In this document: one piece after another, positions 1 through 9,007 of the stretch
Layout of the letters: every line of letters starts with the position of its first letter
How positions within the stretch are numbered: position 1 is the stretch's first letter
Assembly: GCF_002272075.1 (NCBI RefSeq)
Contig: NZ_NPBJ01000022.1
Span: 62,001 to 126,000, forward strand
Length of the DNA: 64,000 bases
DNA from: Terribacillus saccharophilus
GTDB taxonomy: Bacteria > Bacillota > Bacilli > Bacillales > Amphibacillaceae
Reading direction: 5' to 3'
Notes under the pieces: model-generated
Databases searched by the model: none
What the model saw: the letters and a program-made list of their open reading frames with translations, nothing else
What the model was told of the DNA's origin: nothing
Translations under genes and position numbers: made by a program

Positions 1-439
1 TTCTTCTTTTCTTATATCCAAATAATGAAGCAAATCACGTATTTGCCGATCATACCAATCCTCCGGTACAGCCTTATGCTCCTGCAGTGCCCTTTTTGCG
101 GCTGGCATACCGCCAGGAGCCCTCCCGATCCCAAGGTCGATCCTTCCTGGATGAAGTGCTTCGAGCAATCTTGCATTTTCAGCCACTTTATACGCACTAT
201 AATGAGGCAGCATAACACCGCCTGATCCGATACGGATGCGGGAGGTTTTGGCAGCAAGATGCCCCATCAGAAGCTCTGGACTGCTATGAGCCAAGCTGCC
301 AGCGTGATGTTCGGACACCCAAAAGCGCGTATACCCAAGCTGATCAGCGAGCTCTGCCAGCCTCACTGTTTCTTCCAATGCATCTGCCGCATTGCCATCT
401 TCTTTGATTCGGGATTGATCCAATATACTAAGCTTCATT
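1..439 (-). CDS. LLM-class flavin-dependent oxidoreductase (luciferase-like), cut off by window edge
   Basis: Only the first 146 codons are present; the rest lies before the window. The N-terminus reads MKLSILDQSRIKEDG and carries FWVSEHH at about residues 39-45, followed by a GSGGVMLPHYS strand and an LGIGRAPGG turn. These are typical of the bacterial-luciferase-like TIM barrel that uses FMNH2 and oxygen (MsnO8-like subgroup). The start ATG is preceded by GGAGTG at good spacing. It points away from the dehydrogenase that begins about 100 bases further on. The family call is firm; the substrate cannot be told. Confidence 0.85.
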
Positions 440-541
440 CTACCCACTCCTTCTTTGTATCATATCCTGTGCGAAAGACTTTTAAAAACAATCCGTTTTT
501 CTGTATGCTAGAAATGACCGAATAAAAAGGATGGTGCTCAA

Positions 542-1402
542 ATGATCGGATTTATCGGATTAGGAATCATGGGACAAAACATGGCAGCAAACCTGCTCGA
601 AAAAGGCGAACAATTAGTAGTCTTTAATCGCACAAAAGAAAAAGCCCAAGCACTATTGGATAAAGGTGCTAACTGGGCAGAATCGCCACGGCAAGTCGGG
701 GAACAAGCTGATATCGTATTTACGATGCTGACAGACCCAGCTGCTGTCCAAGCAGTTGCTTATGGGGAAGATGGACTTTTCAGCGGCATGAAGGAAAATA
801 GTTTGTGGGTGGATGTCAGTACCGTAAAACCTGCGTTCACAAAAGAGATGGCTGAAGCTTCTCGTGCGCATCATATCCGTTTTGTTGATGCACCCGTATC
901 AGGTTCAAAGGCTCCGGCGCAGCAAGGTAAACTGCACTTTCTAGTTGGCGGAGACGAACAAGATGTTAAAGAGATCACCCCGCTGCTTGAGAAAATGGGA
1001 CAAAGCATCCAGCATATGGGCGTCAATGGTAATGGCTCATCTACTAAGCTTGCAGTGAATATGCTGCTTGTTCAGTCTCTGACTGGTTTATCTGAAGCAA
1101 TCAGCTTTGGGGAAGCAGTCGGTCTTGATCGGGAGCATCTGATGGATGTATTGCTCGCCCTGCCTGTGACAAGTGATATCCAAGCTGGGAAACGGGATAC
1201 GATTCTCCAGCAGAACTTTGATCCGCAATTTCCTCTGGAGCATGCATACAAAGACTTGCAGCAGATTTCCGAAACAGCTTATGAAGCAGGCGCTCCTCTT
1301 CCGATGACAAACAGTGTTAAAGAACTGTATGCATTAGCGAAAAAGAACGGCTATGGCAAACAGGATGTCGCTGCCGTTTATGCACTTTTAGCAAGAGATT
1401 GA
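542..1402 (+). CDS. NAD(P)-dependent beta-hydroxyacid dehydrogenase (3-hydroxyisobutyrate dehydrogenase / GarR-like)
   Basis: The product has 286 residues, the usual family size. GLGIMG at residues 6-11 is the dinucleotide-binding loop, DAPVSGS at 116-122 is the substrate-binding signature, and Lys169 in GSSTKLAVN matches the catalytic lysine. Members oxidise 3-hydroxyisobutyrate, tartronate semialdehyde or related short hydroxyacids in the cytosol. AAGGATGG precedes the ATG. It stands alone, with a strong terminator directly after it, so the neighbours give no clue to the exact substrate. Confidence 0.9.
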   Translation: MIGFIGLGIMGQNMAANLLEKGEQLVVFNRTKEKAQALLDKGANWAESPRQVGEQADIVFTMLTDPAAVQAVAYGEDGLFSGMKENSLWVDVSTVKPAFTKEMAEASRAHHIRFVDAPVSGSKAPAQQGKLHFLVGGDEQDVKEITPLLEKMGQSIQHMGVNGNGSSTKLAVNMLLVQSLTGLSEAISFGEAVGLDREHLMDVLLALPVTSDIQAGKRDTILQQNFDPQFPLEHAYKDLQQISETAYEAGAPLPMTNSVKELYALAKKNGYGKQDVAAVYALLARD

Positions 1403-1415
1403 CACATATTAGACA

Positions 1416-1447
1416 AAGAATCCGAATTTTTTCGGATTCTTTTTTTA
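1416..1447 (+). terminator. Rho-independent terminator after the hydroxyacid dehydrogenase
   Basis: AAGAATCCGAA pairs with TTCGGATTCTT around a short T loop and is followed by a run of T. Confidence 0.85.
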
Positions 1448-1708
1448 TTCTCATCTATTATTTTTAATTAACATTGGCATATTAACAATATGTACAGGGT
1501 ATGTAGGCATAAGGTACTTAATTCATGTGAAGTAATTTTTTTGCTTATTTTCACCAAATTATAATCATTATTATCTGTATGATTTATTAAATTTTTTAAA
1601 TCAGTTAAAAATAGGCACCCTACCAGCAGAATACTTTTATATCAATATTTTTATGCTAAGATAATTATGGTTTTATTAATTTATTATCTTTCTAAAGGGG
1701 TCTTCATC
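1448..1708. other. AT-rich intergenic region before the DASS transporter
   Basis: No gene is seen. It must hold the promoter of the transporter at 1709. I see no consensus promoter and no clear operator. Confidence 0.5.
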
Positions 1709-3142
1709 ATGGCTGATTCATCTAACAAACCAAAACGGGAGGTCAAATGGATTCCGCTCCTAATCACTGTATTGATCGGCGTAATCCTTTGGTTCGTCCC
1801 TTCACCAGATGGTGTACAAGCAGAAGCATGGCATTTATTTGCTATCTTCGTCGCTACGATCATCGGTCTGATCATTAAACCGATGCCAATGGGCAGTGTC
1901 GCTATCCTTTCGCTGACGGCTATCGTTTTGACGAAGACACTCGGACTAGAAGAAGCGTTGAGCGGATTCCAGAATAGTACAATCTGGCTCATCGTCATTG
2001 CGTTCTTTATTTCCAGAGGTTTCATCAAAACTGGTCTCGGGTCCAGAATTGCCTATTTGTTCGTGCGCCTATTCGGTAAAAAGACTTTAGGCTTGTCTTA
2101 CTCGTTGATCGGCAGTGACTTGATTCTGTCACCGGCCATGCCATCTAATACTGCTCGTGCCGGCGGTATCATTTTCCCAATCATCCAGTCATTATCAAGT
2201 TCATATGGTTCTAAAAGCGGTGATGGTACAGAGCGCAAAATTGGTTCCTTCCTGACTTTTGCATCCTACCAAGGAAACGGGATCACTTCAGCAATGTTCC
2301 TGACAGCAATGGCAGCAAACCCATTGGCAGCCAGTGCTGCTGAGAGTGTTACTGGTCAATCAATCTCATGGGGAAGCTGGATTCTTGCTTCCATCGTGCC
2401 TGGTATCATCAGTTTGATTGTTATTCCTTTCGTCATCTTCAAGCTGTATCCTCCTGAAATCAAGGAGACACCGAAGGCGACTGAAATGGCTACAGAGAAA
2501 TTACAAAGCATGGGTAAACTAAAGCGCTCTGAATGGTATATGATCGGCGTATTCCTGCTTCTCCTTGTATTGTGGATTTTCGGCGAAAGCTTCGGAATCG
2601 GCTCTACGACTGCAGCATTCATCGGACTTGTCGTTCTATTACTGACAGAAGTATTGACTTGGTCTGATATCAAACAAGAACAAGGTGCATGGGATACACT
2701 CGTATGGTTCGCTGTGCTTGTTATGATGGCGAATTACTTGAACGAACTTGGTCTTGTACCTTGGTTCAGTGATATTATGGGGAATGTTGTAAGTACACTT
2801 TCATGGCCTGTGGCATTGCTTGTATTGGCTATCGTGTATTTCTACTCTCATTATTTCTTTGCGAGTAACACAGCACATGTGAGCGCCATGTACGCAGCCT
2901 TTCTTTCAGTAGTTGTGGCTGCTGGTGCGCCGCCATTATTGTCAGCCCTATTGTTAGCTTTCTTCAGTAACTTGTTCGGCTGTCTGACACACTACGGCAG
3001 TGGTCCTGCACCGGTATTCTTTGGCGCTGGCTTCGTCACCCAGCAAAAATGGTGGGGGCTCGGCTTCCTCATCTCCATTATTCACTTGATCGTCTGGATC
3101 GGTATCGGCGGACTATGGTGGAAACTAATTGGTCTATGGTAA
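1709..3142 (+). CDS. DASS-family divalent anion:sodium symporter (CitT/YflS-like)
   Basis: The product has 477 residues and about a dozen hydrophobic segments. SPAMPSNTARAGG (about residues 141-153) matches the first conserved loop of SLC13/DASS carriers of the CitT/DiT1 branch, which move dicarboxylates or citrate, often with sodium. The C-terminal half has a matching SNTAH loop near residue 390. An open frame begins 42 bases upstream, but AAAGGGG sits 8 bases before the ATG at 1709, so MADSSNKPKRE is taken as the start. Malate, 2-oxoglutarate, succinate and citrate are all possible substrates. Confidence 0.85.
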   Translation: MADSSNKPKREVKWIPLLITVLIGVILWFVPSPDGVQAEAWHLFAIFVATIIGLIIKPMPMGSVAILSLTAIVLTKTLGLEEALSGFQNSTIWLIVIAFFISRGFIKTGLGSRIAYLFVRLFGKKTLGLSYSLIGSDLILSPAMPSNTARAGGIIFPIIQSLSSSYGSKSGDGTERKIGSFLTFASYQGNGITSAMFLTAMAANPLAASAAESVTGQSISWGSWILASIVPGIISLIVIPFVIFKLYPPEIKETPKATEMATEKLQSMGKLKRSEWYMIGVFLLLLVLWIFGESFGIGSTTAAFIGLVVLLLTEVLTWSDIKQEQGAWDTLVWFAVLVMMANYLNELGLVPWFSDIMGNVVSTLSWPVALLVLAIVYFYSHYFFASNTAHVSAMYAAFLSVVVAAGAPPLLSALLLAFFSNLFGCLTHYGSGPAPVFFGAGFVTQQKWWGLGFLISIIHLIVWIGIGGLWWKLIGLW

Positions 3143-3144
3143 AA

Positions 3145-3177
3145 AAAACAGGAATCCTTATGGATTCCTGTTTTTTA
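3145..3177. terminator. Bidirectional terminator between the DASS transporter and helD
   Basis: ACAGGAATCC/GGATTCCTGT hairpin with A-run on one side and T-run on the other. It serves both converging genes and reaches into the helD stop codon. Confidence 0.85.
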
Positions 3178-5487
3178 TTTGCTTGTATAAGTAGCAGAAT
3201 CTGCCGCTTCAATAAACGGACTCAAGTTGCCAACGCTGTACATATGCAGTTCATGCATCGCTCGTGTACAAGCTGTATAAAGTAAAGTGCGTTCCGATTC
3301 ATGGCCATACGCCTCATCTGAGACATCATACAGTATAACCGCATCGAACTCGATACCTTTGGCCAAATAAGCCGGAATAACCGATAAACCTTTTTTGTAT
3401 TGGGAAGTTGTCTCAGTAATCAGATCAGCTTCCATTTCTTCCTTGATCCAGTTATGCGCTTCTTTGCTCTCTTTGCTTGTCTTAGCGATAACTGCAATTG
3501 TTTCATAGCCTGATTCCTGCAAAGAACGGATTTTCTCCAGGACTAGTCGGCGTCTTTCCGTTTCACCATTCGCTTTCGTCAGCGTCGGAAGCTCTCCATC
3601 CCGGTTGAATGGCTGGATTTGCTTGGCATGGTCCAGGAGTTCCTTCGTGAAGTCGACTATCTGTCTTGTCGAACGATAGCTGCGCCATAGCTCGATCCGA
3701 TGGCTGTCAGCTGTATTACCAGAGAGTACATTCTCCCCTGTCAGAGCATGCGCCTGAATTGCTTGGTTGATATCACCAAGCAATGTCATTCTCGCATTAG
3801 GGAAGGCCTGCTGTAAATAAGCGAATTGGAAAGCAGAATAATCCTGCGCTTCATCAATAAGCACATAACGGATTGTTTTATCCGAACGATCACCAAGCAC
3901 CTTATCACGGAAATAGACAAATGGCGTCACATCTTCCCAATTCATGTACTTGCGAATAAGATTTTTCTTGGTTGTTTCATAAAGATCCGTCCATGATGCT
4001 GGCATTTCCGGTCGTCTTTCAGCTGTCAGCATACGCAAGTAAGACTTTTTCACATTGATGAAAGCATGCTTACGCACTTTCTTGATCAACGGGCGAAGCT
4101 TCCTTTCGACAACCCACTTGCGAAGGATCTCTTCTTCCTGCTTGTTCTCCTCAAAGTCATCTGTATCTGTGCGGTCTTTCTTCTGAAGCTCGGAAAAGGC
4201 TTGGACATAGTCTTCCTTCTCCATCAGCTCTACTTCTTCCCGCACCCAATCTTTCCTTGTTTCCCACTCACCCCAAAGCTGCAGCTTCTCTACGATCCAA
4301 GCTGCGGTCAGCTCTGCTCGATTCGAAAGTGGTAAAGAATTGGATAGACTATAGAAATGAGATTGGATTTCCTGTTTGCTCACGATGCGCTGCTTACGGA
4401 AGCTGACATCTTTGAAGATAAGCCCAGCTTGTTTGAATTCTTCCAGCTTGTCATCGATATACCGTTTGAAATCAAGACTTGCTTTATACTGAATCCCAGC
4501 CAGTCGCTGCTCTTTTTCCTCTCCGGAAGCAAGCAGCATATACTCCATTTGTTCGAATGGTGTCTCGATTGTCTCTCTGCCTTCCAGCTGAGCATCCATA
4601 TGGGCATAAAAAGTGGCTTGTTTCATATTATCTTCGCCAAGCTCTGGCAGGACATTGGAGACATAGCTGTTGAACAGCGGGTTCGGCGACAACAGCACAA
4701 TATTTTCTGCTGTAATGCGATCACGATAATGATAGAGCAAGTACGCAACACGCTGCAGTGCAGCCGATGTTTTTCCGCTGCCTGCTGCTCCTTGTACAAT
4801 TAAATTAGCTGCTGACTCATTGCGGATGATTTGATTCTGCTCTTTCTGAATCGTAGCTACGATACTTTTCATCTCCGTACTTGCGTTACCGCCCAGAACA
4901 TACTGCAGCAGGCTATCGCCAATCGTTACTCCAGTATCGAACAAGGCTTCTAGCTTTCCGTTACGGATGATGAACTGGCGTTTAAGTGTCATGTCCCCTT
5001 GTATTTTACCTTCGATCGTTTCATATGAAGCACCACCAGGTGAGAAATCATAATACATACTGGAGATTGGTGCACGCCAATCGTAAATAAGGAAATCCTC
5101 TTCTTTCTCATCCATCAGACTCGCTAAGCCTACGTAGATTTCTTCGTCGTGATCAGCGCCCTCTTCCCTGAAATCAATACGGCCAAAGTAAGGGTTGCGC
5201 TGCAGTCGATCCAGCGTCTTCACTTCATTGTGAATCTGCTGATGTGTCCGCTCTCGTTCACCTAAAAGCTCTGCTTGCTGCTTCAAGCTAGCCTGTGTTT
5301 CATTCACATCATCCGCTTCATCCAGGTTTACCGTTACATCCTCCCAGAAGTTCTTACGCAGATCGATTACTTTTTCTCTCAGACCTTGTATTAAGCCTGC
5401 TGTTTTTTCTCGTTTCTTTTCAATCGTCTCTTGGACGCTGGCCACACGGGCTTGTTCGTCCTTCAAATCCTTTTCATCTTCTGTCAT
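3175..5487 (-). CDS. helD: HelD-type UvrD/Rep family helicase, RNA polymerase recycling factor
   Basis: The product has 770 residues, close to the 774 of B. subtilis HelD (YvgS). A charged coiled-coil N-terminal arm (residues 1-100) inserts into RNA polymerase in known structures. The ATPase core follows, with Walker A GAAGSGKTS at about 233-241 and helicase motifs DEAQDYS and LLGDINQAI. HelD uses ATP to release RNA polymerase from stalled or finished transcription complexes. The frame is open 21 bases further upstream, but GGAGGG lies 8 bases before the ATG at 5487 and overlaps the upstream codons, so this start is preferred. Monocistronic. Confidence 0.93.
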   Translation of the reverse strand: MTEDEKDLKDEQARVASVQETIEKKREKTAGLIQGLREKVIDLRKNFWEDVTVNLDEADDVNETQASLKQQAELLGERERTHQQIHNEVKTLDRLQRNPYFGRIDFREEGADHDEEIYVGLASLMDEKEEDFLIYDWRAPISSMYYDFSPGGASYETIEGKIQGDMTLKRQFIIRNGKLEALFDTGVTIGDSLLQYVLGGNASTEMKSIVATIQKEQNQIIRNESAANLIVQGAAGSGKTSAALQRVAYLLYHYRDRITAENIVLLSPNPLFNSYVSNVLPELGEDNMKQATFYAHMDAQLEGRETIETPFEQMEYMLLASGEEKEQRLAGIQYKASLDFKRYIDDKLEEFKQAGLIFKDVSFRKQRIVSKQEIQSHFYSLSNSLPLSNRAELTAAWIVEKLQLWGEWETRKDWVREEVELMEKEDYVQAFSELQKKDRTDTDDFEENKQEEEILRKWVVERKLRPLIKKVRKHAFINVKKSYLRMLTAERRPEMPASWTDLYETTKKNLIRKYMNWEDVTPFVYFRDKVLGDRSDKTIRYVLIDEAQDYSAFQFAYLQQAFPNARMTLLGDINQAIQAHALTGENVLSGNTADSHRIELWRSYRSTRQIVDFTKELLDHAKQIQPFNRDGELPTLTKANGETERRRLVLEKIRSLQESGYETIAVIAKTSKESKEAHNWIKEEMEADLITETTSQYKKGLSVIPAYLAKGIEFDAVILYDVSDEAYGHESERTLLYTACTRAMHELHMYSVGNLSPFIEAADSATYTSK

Positions 5488-5508
5488 AGCGACGTCCCTC
5501 CAAAACAA

Positions 5509-5537
5509 TTGACATTTATATATAAATATTGTATAAT
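5509..5537 (+). promoter_or_regulatory. Perfect consensus sigma-A promoter
   Basis: TTGACA (5509-5514), a 17-base spacer and TATAAT (5532-5537) match the consensus exactly. It points towards the MFS exporter 185 bases away and starts inside the AT-rich gap just upstream of helD, which runs the other way. Confidence 0.75.
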
Positions 5538-5548
5538 TTTAAATGGTT

Positions 5549-5571
5549 TGCTAAATTATGTTATATTAGCA
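5549..5571. promoter_or_regulatory. Operator-like dyad just after the consensus promoter
   Basis: TGCTAA and TTAGCA arms are 11 bases apart and lie at about +5 to +27 of the promoter at 5509. A repressor site there would block it. Which protein binds is unknown. Confidence 0.4.
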
Positions 5572-5721
5572 GAACATCCTCTATTTTACCATGTTCATTG
5601 TTCCCCTGCAATTTTTCTCTATCCGGTTATTTCCAGGCTATCCCTTTGCATATCCTTTCTATTCGTGTGTATAATTAGTTAGGGAATCGAAATATTAACG
5701 CGAAAGAAGTGTTTTTCATTC

Positions 5722-6945
5722 ATGACAGACGAACAGCTCGCAAAGCGTAATTTGTTTATCATGTGGTTTGCCAACTTCTTCATTTCGGCGAGCCTGAGTA
5801 TGATCATGCCATTTCTGTCCTTATATATTTCATCATTCGGCACATTATCTGAACGGGAGGTTCAGAGTTGGTCAGGTATCATTTTCGGGGTGACTTTTGT
5901 TACCGCATTCATCTGCTCGCCCTTCTGGGGGAAACTCGGTGACCGGCATGGACGAAAGTTGATTCTGATCATATCTTCCTTCGGCATGGGGGTTTCCATT
6001 CTCCTGCTCGGATTCACCGAAAATGTTTGGCAGCTATTCATGCTTCGTGTATTCATGGGAATCTTTACAGGCTTTATCGGCATATCTCAAGCATTCATAT
6101 CGACACAAACACCTAGCCACATTGCTGGAAGAGTGCTTGGCACCTTACAAACCGGCAGTATCACTGGTATGCTTTTCGGCCCGCTGATTGGCGGAATTCT
6201 TGCAGACAGTATCGGCTTCCATGGCACTTTCCTGCTTGTATCGATAAGTGTCTTCACCTCTGCCATCTTGGTCACTTTCGGCACAAAGGAATATCCGGTC
6301 AAGATTCAAAAAGGCGAAAAGTCACACTACACCTCAAGAGAAGTGCTGGCGCATATTCTGCGTGACCCGATTTTATTAGTTGTACTCATCTTAAGTTCAT
6401 TGATTCAGATTGCCAACTTCAGTGTTCAGCCGATACTTTCTTTATATGTACAAGAGCTACACGGACCTGAGAATATCGCATTCTACTCTGGTATCGCATT
6501 TTCAGCGGCCGGTCTCGGCAATCTGCTCATGACAAGGACTTGGGGGAAGCTTGGCGACCGTATCGGGTATGTGAAGATTCTGATTGGACTTATTTTTGCT
6601 GCTGGTATCGTTTATATACCTGGCGCTTTGGTTGGTTCTGTTTGGGAACTCGCTGTCGTCCGCCTGCTCCTCGGCATGGCGATCGGTGGAATCATTCCTT
6701 TACGAGTAGCCTATATCCGGCAAGCAGCTCCGCTTACGATGCAAGGAGAAGTACTCGGATATAATAACAGCCTCCGGTTCCTCGGAAACTTCATCGGTCC
6801 GATACTTGGCGGTATGATGGCTGGTTACTTCGGCTTTTCAGCAGTATTTTACATGACAAGTGCACTGCTCATTATCTGCGGCATTACCTTGCTCACTGCA
6901 CACATCCGGAATGCTCGTGCAAAAACACGAACCTCTTCCATTTAA
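5722..6945 (+). CDS. MFS drug exporter of the DHA1 family (MdtG-like)
   Basis: The product has 407 residues and 12 predicted membrane helices. It aligns along its whole length with the E. coli multidrug exporter MdtG: WSGIIFGVTFVTAFICSPFWG, the cytoplasmic GKLGDRHGRK loop (motif A) between helices 2 and 3, and a second GKLGDRIG loop in the C-terminal half. Such proteins swap drugs for protons across the cell membrane. The ribosome binding site is weak (AGAAGTG, 11 bases upstream). A further TATAAT lies at 5670-5675, so the gene may have a near promoter besides the distant consensus one. The drug range cannot be told. Confidence 0.85.
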   Translation: MTDEQLAKRNLFIMWFANFFISASLSMIMPFLSLYISSFGTLSEREVQSWSGIIFGVTFVTAFICSPFWGKLGDRHGRKLILIISSFGMGVSILLLGFTENVWQLFMLRVFMGIFTGFIGISQAFISTQTPSHIAGRVLGTLQTGSITGMLFGPLIGGILADSIGFHGTFLLVSISVFTSAILVTFGTKEYPVKIQKGEKSHYTSREVLAHILRDPILLVVLILSSLIQIANFSVQPILSLYVQELHGPENIAFYSGIAFSAAGLGNLLMTRTWGKLGDRIGYVKILIGLIFAAGIVYIPGALVGSVWELAVVRLLLGMAIGGIIPLRVAYIRQAAPLTMQGEVLGYNNSLRFLGNFIGPILGGMMAGYFGFSAVFYMTSALLIICGITLLTAHIRNARAKTRTSSI

Positions 6946-6982
6946 AAAAGATTGCCGATATGTTCGGCAATCTTTTTTTTTT
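6945..6982. terminator. Bidirectional terminator between the MFS gene and ridA
   Basis: AGATTGCCGA/TCGGCAATCT stem with an A-run before it and nine or more T after it. It overlaps the ends of both converging genes. Confidence 0.85.
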
Positions 6983-7367
6983 ACATATTAAAGCTTCGGA
7001 CGGCAATCGCTTCGATTTCAACATTCGCCCCTTTAGGCAGTTTGGAAATCTCTACTGTTGCACGTGCCGGGAATGGCTCGGACAAATGACGTCCGTATAC
7101 TTCATTCACAGCTGTAAAGTCATCCAGGGATGTAAGGAAGATCGTTGTCTTGACAACTTGATCGAATGATAATCCGGCTTCATCCAAGATTGCAGCCAGG
7201 TTTTTCATCACTTGATCTGTTTGTTCCTCAATCGTCTGTGCCATTTCTCCTGTTGCCGGATCCAATGGAATCTGACCGGAAATATAGACAGTTCCTGCAG
7301 TTTCAACCGCTTGGGAATAAGGTCCGATTGCTTGTGGTGCTTTGTCAGTTTGAATGATATTGCGCAT
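6981..7367 (-). CDS. ridA: RidA family enamine/imine deaminase (YabJ-like)
   Basis: The product has 128 residues, the normal size for the trimeric YjgF/YER057c/UK114 family. IGPYSQA near residue 14, SGQIP at 30-34 and PARATVE around Arg102 are the family signatures; the arginine sits in the inter-subunit pocket. RidA hydrolyses reactive 2-aminoacrylate and other enamines made by PLP enzymes, and protects them from damage. AGGAGA lies 8 bases before the ATG. It sits 15 bases downstream of the YpuA-like gene and may share its transcript. Confidence 0.9.
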   Translation of the reverse strand: MRNIIQTDKAPQAIGPYSQAVETAGTVYISGQIPLDPATGEMAQTIEEQTDQVMKNLAAILDEAGLSFDQVVKTTIFLTSLDDFTAVNEVYGRHLSEPFPARATVEISKLPKGANVEIEAIAVRSFNM

Positions 7368-7382
7368 ACATATCTCTCCTAT

Positions 7383-8294
7383 TTAAAACAGATTTTTGAA
7401 GAAGTCACCTATCGACTTGAAGAAATCCTTCACACTTTGCCAGAAACCATCATTACCGGCCACTTCATCGATCTTGTCCTGGATTGTAGTAGCGATGTCA
7501 TCAAGCTGTGATTTCACGCCATCGAAATTGATATCCAGTTCCCGCATTTTATCGAAGAGGTCAATAAGCAGCTGACGATCTTCATCGCTCAGGCTGATTT
7601 CCAGCTTGCTCAGCTGATCTGTTACAATCTGCTCGACATCTTCCCGAGTTGCAGGATTTTGCTCGGCAATTTCCTGTTTGATATCCGTTAAGAGCTGGGT
7701 AACCTTCTCGTTATCCAAGCCTTCCTTCTGCGCTAAATCTGTCGCAAGATCCAGCTCGTCATTGGCTACCTCTGTCCGTTCCGGATCAAGATTACCGTCT
7801 GCTGTATCGTACGCTTTGTAAATGCCTGTCAAAGCAGAATGGCCGCTAACCTTCACCGGGGAAGCTACCTCTACTGTCGCATCCTCGATACCAGCTGTCA
7901 GCAAAGCATTTTTGTACATATCTACCGTCACCTGCGTAATATTGTCAGGTGTAACGATTTGGACAGCCAACCCATGTCCCTCATCTTCTCTTGTGATCAT
8001 CGCCGAAGAATACATTCTGGAATTAGCATCTCCATTTATGTATTTCACGATATCATCGGCTGTAACCGGAATTTCTTCTATATTATCCGTATTTGTAACA
8101 CCTAGGTCTTCTCTGACTTGTTCTTTTTGTGCTTCTGATAATGAATCTCCAACTACGACAATCGGCAAGCCGAATTTTTCATTGATACTATCCGTGTTCT
8201 TTCCTGTACTTGCGGATACAACATCGGAAAAGGTAAAGCTGAACATCAAAGCAACGGCGAAACAAGCCGCTATGCATTTGGTTAACCCTCTCAT
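7383..8294 (-). CDS. Secreted DUF1002 protein, YpuA-like
   Basis: From the chosen start the protein is 303 residues: a positive N-terminus, a hydrophobic signal segment (ACFAVALMFSFTF) ending in VSAS, then an acidic exported domain typical of DUF1002 (B. subtilis YpuA), and an amphipathic helical tail with FWQSVKDFFKSIGDFFKNLF. An ATG 24 bases upstream is possible, but AAAGGTGG lies 9 bases before this one and gives a better signal peptide. A TATAAT about 40 bases upstream fits a short leader. The function of DUF1002 is unknown; a cell-envelope role is inferred from the export signal. Confidence 0.8.
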   Translation of the reverse strand: MRGLTKCIAACFAVALMFSFTFSDVVSASTGKNTDSINEKFGLPIVVVGDSLSEAQKEQVREDLGVTNTDNIEEIPVTADDIVKYINGDANSRMYSSAMITREDEGHGLAVQIVTPDNITQVTVDMYKNALLTAGIEDATVEVASPVKVSGHSALTGIYKAYDTADGNLDPERTEVANDELDLATDLAQKEGLDNEKVTQLLTDIKQEIAEQNPATREDVEQIVTDQLSKLEISLSDEDRQLLIDLFDKMRELDINFDGVKSQLDDIATTIQDKIDEVAGNDGFWQSVKDFFKSIGDFFKNLF

Positions 8295-8394
8295 GGAAAT
8301 GATCCACCTTTTCTTCATTATGGTCTTGCTTTCCCCATTATAAGCTTTTCTAGGAATAAATAAAGCATTATCCTAGCATGTAGAAAAGGCCGAC

Positions 8395-8430
8395 ATACAA
8401 AAAGAGCTGTATCACTAGTGATACAGCCCT
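8395..8430 (-). terminator. Terminator after ydaT
   Basis: A perfect 22-base palindrome (8406-8427, arms GCTGTATCAC) is followed on the minus strand by CTCTTTTTG. Confidence 0.8.
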
Positions 8431-8433
8431 CTA

Positions 8434-8871
8434 CTAAGAACGCTTCTGAACAGAACCATCTTTTTTGTGGATAATCGTCTCTGTCCCTTTATTATCTGCA
8501 ATCTCTTTCGCTCGTTTAATTGCGTCCTGCTTGTTATCGAAGACCTGTGACGGGCGTTTTGATCCTTTTGATTGCACTGCCCAGCCATCATCATGTGGAA
8601 CTACTTCCTCCGCATTATCAATCAAATCCGGATTACTATGTGAGGCATTTGAGTCACGTTTTGTCGGATCATCGTTCTTCAGAAAGTCCTTTACTTCCTT
8701 TTCAGAAGCATTCGACTTCCACTCTTTCGCCTGATTGGTTGCAATGGGAATAGCTCTGCCTTCGTCATAGCCTTCATCCACCATAGCATTGGCAATTTCT
8801 ATGGCTTTCTTTTTTACTGGCTTGTCCAGGTTTTTAAGCGAAGCAGGATAATCGTCCATGGTCCATGGCAT
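8434..8871 (-). CDS. ydaT: DUF2188 general stress protein, YdaT-like
   Basis: The product has 145 residues and starts MPWTMDDYPASLKNL, as B. subtilis YdaT does. The N-terminal half is a ChaB-like helical module (KAIEIANAMVDEGYDEGRAI); the C-terminal half is DUF2188, with HDDGWAVQSKGSKRPSQVFDNKQDAIKRA. The protein is soluble and highly charged. B. subtilis ydaT belongs to the sigma-B regulon, and a sigma-B-type promoter is present here. AAAGGAG precedes the ATG. The molecular function is not known. Confidence 0.88.
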   Translation of the reverse strand: MPWTMDDYPASLKNLDKPVKKKAIEIANAMVDEGYDEGRAIPIATNQAKEWKSNASEKEVKDFLKNDDPTKRDSNASHSNPDLIDNAEEVVPHDDGWAVQSKGSKRPSQVFDNKQDAIKRAKEIADNKGTETIIHKKDGSVQKRS

Positions 8872-8906
8872 GCTAAAAACTCCTTTGCGTTTTTTATGTA
8901 TATACT

Positions 8907-8931
8907 ATTCCCCCTGCTGCTTCTATGAAAC
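8907..8931 (-). promoter_or_regulatory. Sigma-B-type promoter of ydaT
   Basis: On the minus strand GTTTCA (8926-8931), a 13-base spacer and GGGAAT (8907-8912) fit the general-stress pattern GTTTAA-N13/15-GGGTAT. Known sigma-B control of ydaT in B. subtilis supports it. Confidence 0.65.
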
Positions 8932-8947
8932 GCTATAAGCAAAAGAG

Positions 8948-8976
8948 TTGTATGAGCAGTTTTCCCGTCTTACAAT
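8948..8976 (+). promoter_or_regulatory. Sigma-A-type promoter of the MDR reductase
   Basis: TTGTAT, 17-base spacer, TACAAT; 32 bases before the start codon. Confidence 0.5.
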
Positions 8977-9007
8977 TGCCCTATTACCAAAAAGGAGATG
9001 ATAGCAC

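Noticed and set aside
4066-4803. Open frames on the plus strand inside helD
   Set aside because: Shadows of a well-supported gene: no binding sites and no family resemblance.
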